Source: Bacteroidota bacterium
Lineage (GTDB): Bacteria; Bacteroidota; Bacteroidia; Flavobacteriales_F; PHOS-HE28
Length of the DNA: 26,888 nucleotides
Assembly (NCBI GenBank): GCA_023418095.1
Contig: JAEZDL010000094.1
Coordinates: 1-26,888 of the forward strand
Reading direction: 5' to 3'
A model generated the notes under the pieces. The model worked only from the letters and a program-made list of their open reading frames with translations. It ran no database searches and was not told the DNA's origin. Shown here piece after piece: positions 1-7,603 of the stretch. The number at the start of each line of letters is the position of its first letter. Within the stretch, counting starts at the first letter, position 1. Made by a program: the position numbers and the translations under genes.

Positions 1-2
1 CT

Positions 3-272
3 CCAGAAGGTGATGAACTGGAGATCCTCGGCATGTTGATCGACAAATACGAGAAAGAACATGATCCGATCGATTATCCCGATCCGATCGAGGCGATCAA
101 ATTCAGGATGGAGCAACTTGGTTACACGCAGAATGACCTGGCCCGGGTCGTAGGCCTGAAGAGCCGTGCGAGCGAGATCCTGAACAGGAAACGAAAACTT
201 TCGCTGGAGATGATCCGGAAGTTGCACAAAGTATTGGGGATCCCAACTGATATTCTGATACAGAGTTACTGA
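3..272 (+). CDS. HigA-family antitoxin, XRE-type HTH (5' end outside window)
   Basis: The frame is open to the left edge and the residues before the first ATG (position 33) fit the family, so the gene very likely begins outside the window. What is visible is the typical C-terminal half of COG5499 HigA-like antitoxins: an acidic stretch, a YEKEHDPIDYPDP segment, then an XRE helix-turn-helix (LGYTQNDLARVVG, followed by SRASEILNRKRKLSLEMIRKL) and the common ending LGIPTDILIQ. In this family the HTH binds the operator of its own operon and the protein neutralises a HigB-type mRNA interferase, usually encoded immediately upstream. The toxin would therefore be off the left edge and cannot be confirmed. 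The reading as antitoxin is by family resemblance; a solitary regulator remains possible. Confidence 0.85.
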   Translation, partial: PEGDELEILGMLIDKYEKEHDPIDYPDPIEAIKFRMEQLGYTQNDLARVVGLKSRASEILNRKRKLSLEMIRKLHKVLGIPTDILIQSY

Positions 273-368
273 TCCCCATGAACTACCTCCTCTTCTACAA
301 ATCAATCGAAGGCTACATCGAAGGCTGCCACCGAAGCATCCTTTGAGACGCGGCACGAGTTCAACTGA

Positions 369-878
369 ATGAGCCGATCCACTGATCAACTAAAGGGCGG
401 AGATCTCCGATCGATCGGCAAAGCCGATCGGATCGTTGCGCAGATCAAGGACCAGGCGGATCTTGATGAACTCTTCAAAGGTCTGTTCGATCTTGACCGG
501 AAAGTTGTGATGCGCACAGCGGATGCGATCGAGAAGGTCACGCTGGAAAACCCTTTGTATCTACAAAAGCATAAAGAAGAGATCATCGCTCTTTGCAACA
601 GTTCTCAAGCGATAGAATTGAAGTGGCATCTTGCCCAACTGCTACCACGTCTGGATCTTTCAGCGCAGGAAGTAGAAAAATGTTGGAAGATCCTGCGCGA
701 ATGGGCCACCGATCGGAATGAAAGCAGGATCGTGCGCGTGAATTCATTGCAAGGGCTTTTCGAGCTTTCATCCAAAAGGAGGAACGGTCGTGAAAGTTTT
801 GATCGGATCGCCGAGGAGATCGGGAGGGAGAAGATCCCATCGATCAATGCGCGGATCAGAAATTTACTCCGCAGATGA
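369..878 (+). CDS. HEAT-like helical repeat protein, unknown function
   Basis: A 169-residue, strongly helical, charged protein with no signal peptide or membrane segment, so probably cytoplasmic. The middle consists of paired amphipathic helices resembling HEAT or armadillo repeats: residues ~35-60 (DLDRKVVMRTADAIEKV), ~65-95 (KHKEEIIALC, then LKWHLAQLLPRL) and ~100-145 (VEKCWKILREWA, then RIVRVNSLQGLFEL). Such repeats usually form a protein-binding solenoid; no catalytic residues are evident. It lies 96 bp after the HigA gene and 9 bp before the DUF1801 gene, with which it is probably co-transcribed. The start at 369 is the only good ATG before the conserved-looking region. The HEAT assignment is by helix pattern only. 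Confidence 0.7.
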   Translation: MSRSTDQLKGGDLRSIGKADRIVAQIKDQADLDELFKGLFDLDRKVVMRTADAIEKVTLENPLYLQKHKEEIIALCNSSQAIELKWHLAQLLPRLDLSAQEVEKCWKILREWATDRNESRIVRVNSLQGLFELSSKRRNGRESFDRIAEEIGREKIPSINARIRNLLRR

Positions 879-887
879 TTTCGATCC

Positions 888-1277
888 ATGCACCCGGACA
901 TCGAAGCCTATAACTCTGCTCTCTCCCCTTCCGATCGACAGATCGCCGACACGCTCTCCAACGAGATCGATCGTGTTCTCCCAGAGGCGGAAAGCAAGAT
1001 CTGGCATCGGCATCCCGTGTGGTTCCTGGACGGGAATCCGATCGTGGGTTACAGCAAACTGAAGGACAGTGTTCGACTCCTGTTCTGGAGCGGGCGCTCT
1101 TTCGATGAACCCGCCCTGAAGGATGAAGGAACGTTCAAGGCCGCAGAGGAACGATACACTTCCGCAGATCAGATCGATAAGAAGGATCTACAGCGCTGGT
1201 TGGAAAAAGCGCGCGAGATCCAGTGGGATTACAAGAACATCGTGAAGCGCAAGGGCGTACTGGAACGGTTGAGATGA
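888..1277 (+). CDS. DUF1801 domain protein (YdhG-like)
   Basis: A 129-residue soluble protein with the DUF1801 hallmarks: an N-terminal helix ending in LPEAESKIWHRHPVWFLDGNPIVGYSK, then an aromatic-rich strand region (VRLLFWSGRSF) and a C-terminal lysine-rich helical tail. Family members are small single-domain proteins adopting a YdhG-like fold. Their biochemical role is not settled, although an iron-carrier or frataxin-like function has been suggested for some. The gene follows the HEAT-like gene by 9 bp and converges on the beta-helix gene with an 11-bp gap. Family membership is fairly secure; function is not assigned. Confidence 0.75.
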   Translation: MHPDIEAYNSALSPSDRQIADTLSNEIDRVLPEAESKIWHRHPVWFLDGNPIVGYSKLKDSVRLLFWSGRSFDEPALKDEGTFKAAEERYTSADQIDKKDLQRWLEKAREIQWDYKNIVKRKGVLERLR

Positions 1278-1288
1278 CTGTGTTCGGC

Positions 1289-3031
1289 TCACTCCTTCAC
1301 CACCTTCCAACGCCAGCTTCTTCCCTGCCGATCGGTCACTTCCAATAGATAAGTTGCCGGGATCAGCGATCGAAGTTCTTCCACCGATCCATTCGTTGTG
1401 ATCTTCCGATCGATGATCACCCGTCCGATCACATCACGCAATATGATGCGTTGTACATCGATCCCTTCGATCATGATCCGATCGGTGAAAGGATCCGGGT
1501 AAATGCGTGGCATCGCGCTGGGATCTGCGATCGATGTTGAGATATCATCCCCCGAACACACCGTGAAACCCGATCCGTTCTCATAACGAAGTTTCGCGGG
1601 TATGGTCCCAGGCGCAGCGGCTTGCGGCCCGATCTGCGGCAGATCGCCGACCGGCGAAAGGAAAGCCGGGAATTGCTGGAGATAGTACGTGGTATCCGCA
1701 AGGATCTCCGTTCCCGGTGGAATCACGCCGCCTAGATAAAGGTTGCCATGCATGAAATGCCCTTCACCCTGCACCACGAAGAATCCAGCCACCTCATTCC
1801 CGGCCAGGTTGAGCGAATCCGTGGGCGGCGCATTGCTCATGACCAATCCATATGATCCAGCCCGGTTGCGGAAGAACGTGTTGTAAGGGCCGTTGATCCC
1901 GTGGGAATCATCGATCACGATGTTCTGCACGATGTTGCCCTCGAAAAGATTCAGGTACGGATGATCGCCATGCAGTACAAGGTCGCCGGCGGAATTCGAA
2001 GGCAAGGAAGGTTGTTCCCAATACGGATCGACGCTGTAGTTGTAGGCGAGAACGTTCCCATTGGAACCGATCTGCACGATCATGCTGTGCCGCAGATGTT
2101 CGAAGATGTTGTTCTCCACGAGCACTTCGCCGGACGTATTGGTCATGTTCACTCCATAGGCTTTTCCGCCGCTGCCGTAACTGAACGCATGGTGCAGGTA
2201 ATTGCCGGTGATCTCGCAGTTGGTGCTCTCGTATACTTCGATGTGTGCGAAGTTGGCGTTATCGCTCTCCACGCCGCGCACCCGGCAATGCGAGGCCATG
2301 TTGAGCAGTATGTTCGACCATTGCCCTTCAGTGGGATCGAGGCGCTTGATCCTTACGCATTCGATGCCGCTGAACCAACAGGGCTCGATCCGTGTGACGT
2401 ACGATGATGAGGCCTCATAATCGGCACGAAGCGGAGATGCGAGCATGATCGTTGCATCACCCGCCGCAGCGATGTGCACCAGTTGGCCGGTGGTGCCAAC
2501 GGCCCATGGAGAGGTGACCAGATCGAGGTCTTCCCGGTACAACCGCAGCAGATCACCGTTCCCGAAAGGATAGCTGGCGGCCGGGTTGATCGCGGTGGAT
2601 CCACGAGGCGCATCCGCGGCAAGTGGAAATTGATCGGGGATCTCTTCACCCATGAAGGAAATGCAATGGCCGATCCCACCGAGATCGAAAGTGAACGTGG
2701 TGAGATCGCTTCCAGCTCCGCGGATGATCACACTGTCCGGAACGATGATCCCGGTGGTGAAAAGGAATTCACCTTCGGGAAAAGCGATCACGGTCATCTG
2801 GCCTTCCGCAGTCGCGATCGCAGCGTTCCAGGCCGTGTTCGTGGAGATCGATCCGTCGGCCATGGCACCGAAGTCCAGGATGTTCAACTCCAATGTCGGC
2901 TCCGGTATGTCGTAGATGAAACCGGCCTGTGACCATTCCGCCGTCCGATCCGCAGGAATGGTCTGGCCATCCACCGATCCGCTGGCGAGCACCACTATCA
3001 GCATGAAAAGTATTCTCTCGATCCGCACCAT
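1289..3031 (-). CDS. Secreted right-handed beta-helix protein (pectate-lyase-3-like) with T9SS type A sorting tail
   Basis: This 580-residue protein has a signal peptide at residues 1-22 (hydrophobic core ILFMLIVVLASG). Residues ~48-115 resemble the pectate-lyase-3/GH28-type N-terminal coil, with LNILDFGAMADG, an FPEGEF strand and VIIRGAG. Residues ~190-430 have the Asn-rich periodicity of a right-handed parallel beta-helix (CEITGNYLHH, VLVENNIFEHL, NVLAYNYS, LFEGNIVQN). Residues 507-580 are a T9SS type A sorting domain (YPDPF near its start, LRDVIGR, final WKVVKE). Family knowledge predicts export by Sec, then T9SS, with anchoring to or release from the cell surface, and an activity or binding role on polysaccharide. 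The substrate cannot be read from sequence, and no pectin-utilisation genes are nearby. A candidate -7 box (TAGTTTTA, minus strand of 3047-3054) lies 15 nt upstream of the ATG. Confidence 0.85.
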   Translation of the reverse strand: MVRIERILFMLIVVLASGSVDGQTIPADRTAEWSQAGFIYDIPEPTLELNILDFGAMADGSISTNTAWNAAIATAEGQMTVIAFPEGEFLFTTGIIVPDSVIIRGAGSDLTTFTFDLGGIGHCISFMGEEIPDQFPLAADAPRGSTAINPAASYPFGNGDLLRLYREDLDLVTSPWAVGTTGQLVHIAAAGDATIMLASPLRADYEASSSYVTRIEPCWFSGIECVRIKRLDPTEGQWSNILLNMASHCRVRGVESDNANFAHIEVYESTNCEITGNYLHHAFSYGSGGKAYGVNMTNTSGEVLVENNIFEHLRHSMIVQIGSNGNVLAYNYSVDPYWEQPSLPSNSAGDLVLHGDHPYLNLFEGNIVQNIVIDDSHGINGPYNTFFRNRAGSYGLVMSNAPPTDSLNLAGNEVAGFFVVQGEGHFMHGNLYLGGVIPPGTEILADTTYYLQQFPAFLSPVGDLPQIGPQAAAPGTIPAKLRYENGSGFTVCSGDDISTSIADPSAMPRIYPDPFTDRIMIEGIDVQRIILRDVIGRVIIDRKITTNGSVEELRSLIPATYLLEVTDRQGRSWRWKVVKE

Positions 3032-3153
3032 CTTATTCCTTCAACCTAAAACTAATACCGTATCGCCCGGATCGGTCCGTACCAGTATCTGGTCGAAGCA
3101 TCCTTCCGATCACCCACGCGTCTTAGTGGCATGACCATGAACCAGCCCGATCG

Positions 3154-3906
3154 ATGATGCGCTTCGGGTGGGTGCCAGCGTTCTTCGCCTTTCTTCTCTC
3201 CGGATCGATGTACGGCTCGATCGATCGGCCTCTCCCTTCGAAACGCGGTTCGATCTTCAGGAAAAGTTCCGAGGATCATGCTTCACATTATTTCATGGCC
3301 ACCTCGGGGATCGGGCTTGGGCGGCGCGAAGGGTTCTACAAGAACACCATGGTCACGCTGAACCAGGTGGGTTATGGCATCACCCCTCACTTGAGCGCCA
3401 ATGCGGGCATCGATCTCTTCTCCGCGTTCGTTTCGCGGGGCGATATGAAATGGTTCTCGCGGCTGCAGGTGCATACCAGCATCTCCGATCATTTCCACCT
3501 CGGGGCGCAGGCGGCCTACATGGCGATCCCCCTACCGGTGCCCGATGATCCCGATCTGCCGCTACATACCAGCAACGGCACCTTCAACGCCTTGGGAATG
3601 ATCACCCTGGGCGATCGCGAGTTCAACATCACCTTCGCTGGCGGACCATTGCACAACGGCGATCGATTCGCGCGAGGACCGCTCGTAGGTGTCGCGGCCA
3701 TGGCCCGGGTGGCGGCCAGTGTGGCGTTGGTCACCGAACACTGGCTGGTGATGGATCCGTACCGCAACTATCCGATACATGGCATCGGTGTACGCGTTCT
3801 CGGTGATCTGCTCGCGATCGATGGTGGCATCGCCTACGATCGGGAACTTGCTGCCAAAGTGCTGCCGATCGGAAGCCCCTTCCTGGCCGCTACGCTGAAT
3901 TTCTAG
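3154..3906 (+). CDS. Predicted outer-membrane beta-barrel-like protein, unknown
   Basis: A 250-residue protein with an N-terminal hydrophobic stretch (GWVPAFFAFLLSGSMYG) that looks like a signal peptide. After it come repeated short alternating segments separated by Gly/Asn turns, such as MATSGIGLGRREGFY, NQVGYGITPHLSANAGIDLF, LGAQAAYMAIP, and FNITFAGGPLHNGDR. The chain ends in Phe (ATLNF), as outer-membrane barrel proteins do. I do not recognise a named family. It is divergent from the beta-helix gene (122 bp apart) and ends 4 bp from the convergent membrane-protein gene. A periplasmic or surface sensor-like role is possible but not supported. Either Met-1 or Met-2 could start the protein. 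Confidence 0.65.
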   Translation: MMRFGWVPAFFAFLLSGSMYGSIDRPLPSKRGSIFRKSSEDHASHYFMATSGIGLGRREGFYKNTMVTLNQVGYGITPHLSANAGIDLFSAFVSRGDMKWFSRLQVHTSISDHFHLGAQAAYMAIPLPVPDDPDLPLHTSNGTFNALGMITLGDREFNITFAGGPLHNGDRFARGPLVGVAAMARVAASVALVTEHWLVMDPYRNYPIHGIGVRVLGDLLAIDGGIAYDRELAAKVLPIGSPFLAATLNF

Positions 3907-3910
3907 GCGA

Positions 3911-4354
3911 TCACGCGCTCTGCTCGTTCTCAAGGAACGTCTGCCGCATGTCGTAGATGATGCCCAGGCTCACGGCCAGGCCGCCCATGCCCTGCTCGAA
4001 CATCTGCCACAGCACATCGACCATCACGTGTACCATGCCGTTCTTCGCAAAGGAGATCCCCAATACGAAGATCACGAGGTAGGCGAAAAAACCCACTGCG
4101 GCACCGATCAGGATCGAATAGAACGGAAAGGCCGATCTCAGCGAGATCCATTCGTACTGGATCGCTTTTTGGATGCCGATGGTGAGCGTGAGCGCGATCA
4201 CGGAATAAACAAGCAGCGCGAGCAGGAAATACAGCGTCTTCGGTATGGTAAGCTCTTCCAGATCGGTAAGCGCGATACCGTGCCAGATGTACGATATTCC
4301 ATACATGACCACCGTGGAGAACAGCCAGGGCGCCCATATGTATCGTTTCAACAT
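3911..4354 (-). CDS. Four-helix integral membrane protein (DUF4199-like candidate)
   Basis: I chose the ATG at 4354 (MLKRYIWAP), giving 147 residues, instead of the upstream ATG at 4417, which would add a polar 21-residue extension running across the divergent promoter region. Hydrophobic segments lie at about residues 8-28, 40-62, 78-102 and 120-134, separated by short polar loops. The size and topology resemble the small Bacteroidetes inner-membrane family DUF4199, but I cannot confirm that. No catalytic or transport motif is visible. The gene is divergent from the lipoprotein gene at 4437 and convergent with the preceding gene, sharing the junction TAGGCGATCA. Confidence 0.6.
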   Translation of the reverse strand: MLKRYIWAPWLFSTVVMYGISYIWHGIALTDLEELTIPKTLYFLLALLVYSVIALTLTIGIQKAIQYEWISLRSAFPFYSILIGAAVGFFAYLVIFVLGISFAKNGMVHVMVDVLWQMFEQGMGGLAVSLGIIYDMRQTFLENEQSA

Positions 4355-4396
4355 CCTTCCAATTTCGTGGCATAAAGTTAAGGTTCCGGCCGCTAC

Positions 4397-4429
4397 TTTG
4401 TCACCTTCATCGAACACTGCCTAATTTGC
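4397..4429 (+). promoter_or_regulatory. Candidate Bacteroidetes promoter for the lipoprotein operon
   Basis: TTTG at 4397-4400 is followed 21 nt later by TAATTTGC at 4422-4429. This approximates the TTTG (-33) and TAnnTTTG (-7) arrangement known for Bacteroides and Flavobacterium, with one base fewer in the spacer of the -7 box. The box ends 7 nt before the ATG at 4437, so the transcript would start at or very near the start codon. This is the best-formed promoter candidate in the window. Confidence 0.45.
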
Positions 4430-4436
4430 AAGCCGC

Positions 4437-6041
4437 ATGATCAAGTTCCCGAGCCACGCCTGGCCCGCCCTTCTCACTGCTGCACTGCTGGCCACCGGTT
4501 GCCAGAAGGAGGAGCCGGCAAAATGGGACATCGATGTGCTTGGTCCGTTGGTGAACACAAGCTTCACCATCAGTGACATCGTGCCGGACAGCATGTTGAT
4601 CGTGAACGAAGGTGCGATCACCCTTCTCTACCGGAACGAACTTTTCGCGCTGCGCTTGGATACCGTGATCGATCAACCCGATACGAGCTTCTTCTACAAC
4701 TACGCCCTGCCCTTCCCGGGGCCGATCACTTTCACCGCCGGTACCACACCGCTCGACCAGAACGATGTAACGAATTTCGATCTGGATGATGTGCAATTGC
4801 GCACATTGATCCTGCGCAGCGGGTTCCTCGACCTGGAGATGAAGAACATGGTAGGAAGCACCGTGCTCGGCCATTTCGGGTTGCCGGGCGCTTCCCTCCC
4901 CGACGGTCCGCCAGCACTGAACGTTACCGTGGGTCCGGGCTCGCCAGCGCAACCGGCCATGGCGTACGCTTCAAAGGATCTTTCGGGCGCATTCTTCGAT
5001 CTGCGCGGACCTGGCTTCGATCAAGTGAATACGCTGGCCACGCAACTCAGCGTACAGCTCGATCCAAATGGCAGCGGTGCCACGGTCACCGATCAGGACA
5101 GCATCATCGCGATCGCGACCTACCGTGACCTGGTGCCGCAATATGCGCGTGGTTATTTCGGCGAACGGGTGATCGAGATCGGGCCGGAGAGCACGGATCT
5201 CGACATCTTCAATCGCATCATAAGCGGAACCGTGGATCTCGGCCAGGTGACGTTGCGGATCCTTCTGGAGAACGGGCTCGGCGTAGATGTGCAGGCCTTC
5301 CTTCACCAATTCCGCGGTGAGAACACGAAGACCGGCGGATCGGTGGACCTTGCGCACACGATCATGCAGGGCCCGATCAACCTAACGCGTGCGCAGGAAT
5401 TCGGTAGTGGCGGTGGATTCAACCCCAGTTATTACTCGAACGAACTCGACAATTCTGACAGCAATGTGGATCAGTTGATCGAGCTGCTTCCCGATCGGAT
5501 CTCCTATGAATTGGACCTGCATGTGAATCCGCTCGGCGACATCAGCAACGGCAACGATTTCCTCTACCATGAAAGCCAGGTGCGCGCCGAATTGGAACTG
5601 GAGATCCCGCTGCACCTGATCGCCAGCGACCTCACCCTGGAAAGTTTCGCCGATCCCGATCTGCCGGGCAGTGCCGAAGCGCACGCGTTGCGAAGCGGCG
5701 GCTTGAAGATCTTCGCGACGAACGGCTTTCCATTCTCGGCGGATCTTCAGATCGATATAGTGGATGATGATCTGAACGTGCTTTCCACCGTGAACGTTCA
5801 AGGCGCGATCGGATCAGGCATCCTCGGCCCGGACAATTTCGTGCAGCAGGAAGTCTCCTCACAACTGGGCGCTTCGCTTACCTCCGATCAGGTGGATCTG
5901 CTCTATTCCGGTGGAAAGTTCAGGATACGCACGGTCTTCAACACGGCCGATCAATCACAGCACATCAGCATTCTCGACAGTTATGAATTGAAGTTGCAGA
6001 TCACGGCGGGCGCCAATTACGTGGTGAATGGAGATGAATAG
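4437..6041 (+). CDS. Large predicted lipoprotein, unknown function
   Basis: A 534-residue protein. The N terminus (hydrophobic segment, then LATGC with Cys-22) fits a lipoprotein signal, although the lipobox -3 residue is Ala, not the usual Leu. The mature part starts with a charged linker (QKEEPAKW) and continues as a long beta-rich chain with recurring strand and Asp/Asn-turn patterns (VQLRTLILRSGFLDLEMKN, VTLRILLENGLGVDVQAFL, VRAELELEIPLHL, GLKIFATNGFPFSADLQIDIVDD). These resemble repeated immunoglobulin-like or jelly-roll-like modules, with no catalytic motif. It overlaps the next gene by 14 bp, suggesting translational coupling with an outer-membrane protein. A lipoprotein/barrel partnership at the outer membrane is therefore plausible, but this is inferred from context only. 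Confidence 0.75.
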   Translation: MIKFPSHAWPALLTAALLATGCQKEEPAKWDIDVLGPLVNTSFTISDIVPDSMLIVNEGAITLLYRNELFALRLDTVIDQPDTSFFYNYALPFPGPITFTAGTTPLDQNDVTNFDLDDVQLRTLILRSGFLDLEMKNMVGSTVLGHFGLPGASLPDGPPALNVTVGPGSPAQPAMAYASKDLSGAFFDLRGPGFDQVNTLATQLSVQLDPNGSGATVTDQDSIIAIATYRDLVPQYARGYFGERVIEIGPESTDLDIFNRIISGTVDLGQVTLRILLENGLGVDVQAFLHQFRGENTKTGGSVDLAHTIMQGPINLTRAQEFGSGGGFNPSYYSNELDNSDSNVDQLIELLPDRISYELDLHVNPLGDISNGNDFLYHESQVRAELELEIPLHLIASDLTLESFADPDLPGSAEAHALRSGGLKIFATNGFPFSADLQIDIVDDDLNVLSTVNVQGAIGSGILGPDNFVQQEVSSQLGASLTSDQVDLLYSGGKFRIRTVFNTADQSQHISILDSYELKLQITAGANYVVNGDE

Positions 6042-7275
6042 GATCGCCGGTCTTCTTCTTTTTCTGCTGATCACCCGCACCGCGATCGCGCAATTCGCGA
6101 TCCTTCCGTACGACAGTATCGTCGATCTTCCGATCGAAAAGGACCGGATCATCGCCGAAGGCTGGGCGGATTACAACTCGGGCAGCGTTTTCAACGAACT
6201 CCCTTGGAACATCTATCGTGGCGGCTTCATCAGCCGCGAGATGCGTGAGCGATCCAGGGATGAGCTCGCTCCGCACAACAGCATCGGCTACAGTCTGAGC
6301 GCTCGGCTTTCATGGATCGGTGGCGACAGTCTTTTCGGCAAGCCGCGCATGCGCCCGATCGTGAGCCTTGCGTATCGCAACCTGCTAGGGGCAACCTTCG
6401 CCCGCGACGTGTACGAACTGGCTTTTTTCGGGAATGCCCACTTCGAGGATCGCACTGCCGATCTTGGTGGATCTGCGCATACGCAGATCACCTGGCAAAG
6501 CGCAGGATTCGGCGTTCAGGATGCGGTGACCAGATCGTACATCAGGCTTGATCTTCTGCGTGGCCGGTCGCTCAATTCCAGCGATATCAAGGATGCGGCG
6601 TTATATACTGCGCCCGACGGTCGCCTGCTCGAACTCTCCACCGATGCGAGCTACTGGAGAACGGATACCGCCGGAAAAGATCCCGAGCATACCAACGGGA
6701 TCGGAGCTTCCATTTCCGGAAGATTGAATCTACAGCGGAACTTCATCGGTCTACCAGCCGAATTCTCGATCGTGATCGAAGACGCGGGGTTCATCCAGTG
6801 GAATTCGAATTCCATCCAAGTGCGACGAAGGGAAACCCTTGAATACGACGGGCTTGAGGTCGATAACATCTTCGATCTGAATAACATTCTTCTTGGTGAA
6901 GAACAACTGCTTGACACTTTCGGATTGAGCTACGAGAAGAGATCCTTCACCACGTTACTGCCGGTGCGGATCGCACTGGAACTGGACCTTTCACTGGATG
7001 AATTCTGGAAGGCGGGCTTGATGATCGATCAGCGGTACATGCCCGGATACAAACCACATGTGATGCTGGATGCGAGCCGCCGGTTCGGCGATCGCGTGCT
7101 GCTCGGTGCCAGCGCTGCGATCGGTGGATATGGCACGCTCCGCTTCGGTCTTGTTTCACGTTTCCGCATCGCCGATCTGATCCTGCTCGAGGTCGGATCC
7201 ACGCATGTCCCGGGATTCTTCATCGGCCAGACGCGTGGCGTTGGAGCCTTCGCATCCGTTACGATCGGCTATTGA
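6028..7275 (+). CDS. Outer-membrane protein, predicted beta-barrel (DUF5723-like candidate)
   Basis: A 415-residue protein with a clear signal peptide (IAGLLLFLLITRTAIAQ; cleavage before or near Gln-22). The body has many amphipathic strands with Gly/Asp turns and ends GAFASVTIGY, a terminal aromatic beta-signal. The early segment with LPWNIYRGGFI and the general plan resemble the Bacteroidetes DUF5723 outer-membrane family, but this is a loose match. The ATG at 6028 overlaps the upstream lipoprotein gene by 14 bp; the ATG at 6034 (overlap 8 bp) is an equally good start. The overlap suggests stoichiometric, coupled synthesis of the pair. The SMR gene begins one base after this stop codon. Confidence 0.75.
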   Translation: MEMNRIAGLLLFLLITRTAIAQFAILPYDSIVDLPIEKDRIIAEGWADYNSGSVFNELPWNIYRGGFISREMRERSRDELAPHNSIGYSLSARLSWIGGDSLFGKPRMRPIVSLAYRNLLGATFARDVYELAFFGNAHFEDRTADLGGSAHTQITWQSAGFGVQDAVTRSYIRLDLLRGRSLNSSDIKDAALYTAPDGRLLELSTDASYWRTDTAGKDPEHTNGIGASISGRLNLQRNFIGLPAEFSIVIEDAGFIQWNSNSIQVRRRETLEYDGLEVDNIFDLNNILLGEEQLLDTFGLSYEKRSFTTLLPVRIALELDLSLDEFWKAGLMIDQRYMPGYKPHVMLDASRRFGDRVLLGASAAIGGYGTLRFGLVSRFRIADLILLEVGSTHVPGFFIGQTRGVGAFASVTIGY

Positions 7276-7276
7276 G

Positions 7277-7603
7277 ATGAGCTGGTTCCTGCTGATCATC
7301 GCCGGTTTGTTCGAAGTGGGCTTCGCCACCTGCCTGGGAAAAGCGCGCGAGACCACTGGCAGCGTTTCCACCTGGTGGATGCTCGGTTTTTTCGTGTGTC
7401 TTTCGATCAGCATGTACCTTCTATACCGCGCAACGCAAACACTCCCGATCGGCACGGCCTACGCTGTCTGGACAGGCATCGGAGCTGTTGGATCGGTGAT
7501 CGTTGGCATCCTCTTCTTCAAGGAATCGGCAGATGCGCTACGCCTTTTCTTCCTCTTCACCTTGATCGCATCGATCGTTGGCTTGAAGGTCGTTTCACAC
7601 TGA
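7277..7603 (+). CDS. SMR-family transporter, Gdx/SugE-like (probable guanidinium/H+ antiporter subunit)
   Basis: 108 residues with four transmembrane helices, the standard SMR length. Glu-13 in AGLFEV is the essential proton/substrate-binding glutamate, and the PIGTAYAVWTGIGAVGS segment (residues ~57-73) is diagnostic of SMR proteins. A Gly-Lys-Ala stretch after the first helix in place of the Ser/Tyr pattern of EmrE, together with the WTGIGAVG sequence, points to the Gdx (formerly SugE) branch, known for guanidinium export, rather than the Qac branch. SMR proteins work as dual-topology dimers in the inner membrane. I chose the ATG at 7277, one base after the preceding stop; an upstream in-frame start at 7205 would add a non-hydrophobic tail inside the previous gene. 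Its stop codon TGA abuts the stop of the opposing gene, forming TGATCA. Confidence 0.9.
   Translation: MSWFLLIIAGLFEVGFATCLGKARETTGSVSTWWMLGFFVCLSISMYLLYRATQTLPIGTAYAVWTGIGAVGSVIVGILFFKESADALRLFFLFTLIASIVGLKVVSH

Noticed and set aside
278..346. A 22-residue reading frame between HigA and the HEAT-like gene, with the repeat ATCGAAGGCT at 305-314 and 317-326
   Set aside because: It is short, has no promoter-like box, and the repeated 10-mer is most simply chance in this biased sequence. No homology is recognisable.
7205..7276. Upstream start for the SMR gene
   Set aside because: It lies within the preceding gene and adds a polar segment before the first transmembrane helix, contrary to the 105-110 residue length of SMR proteins.
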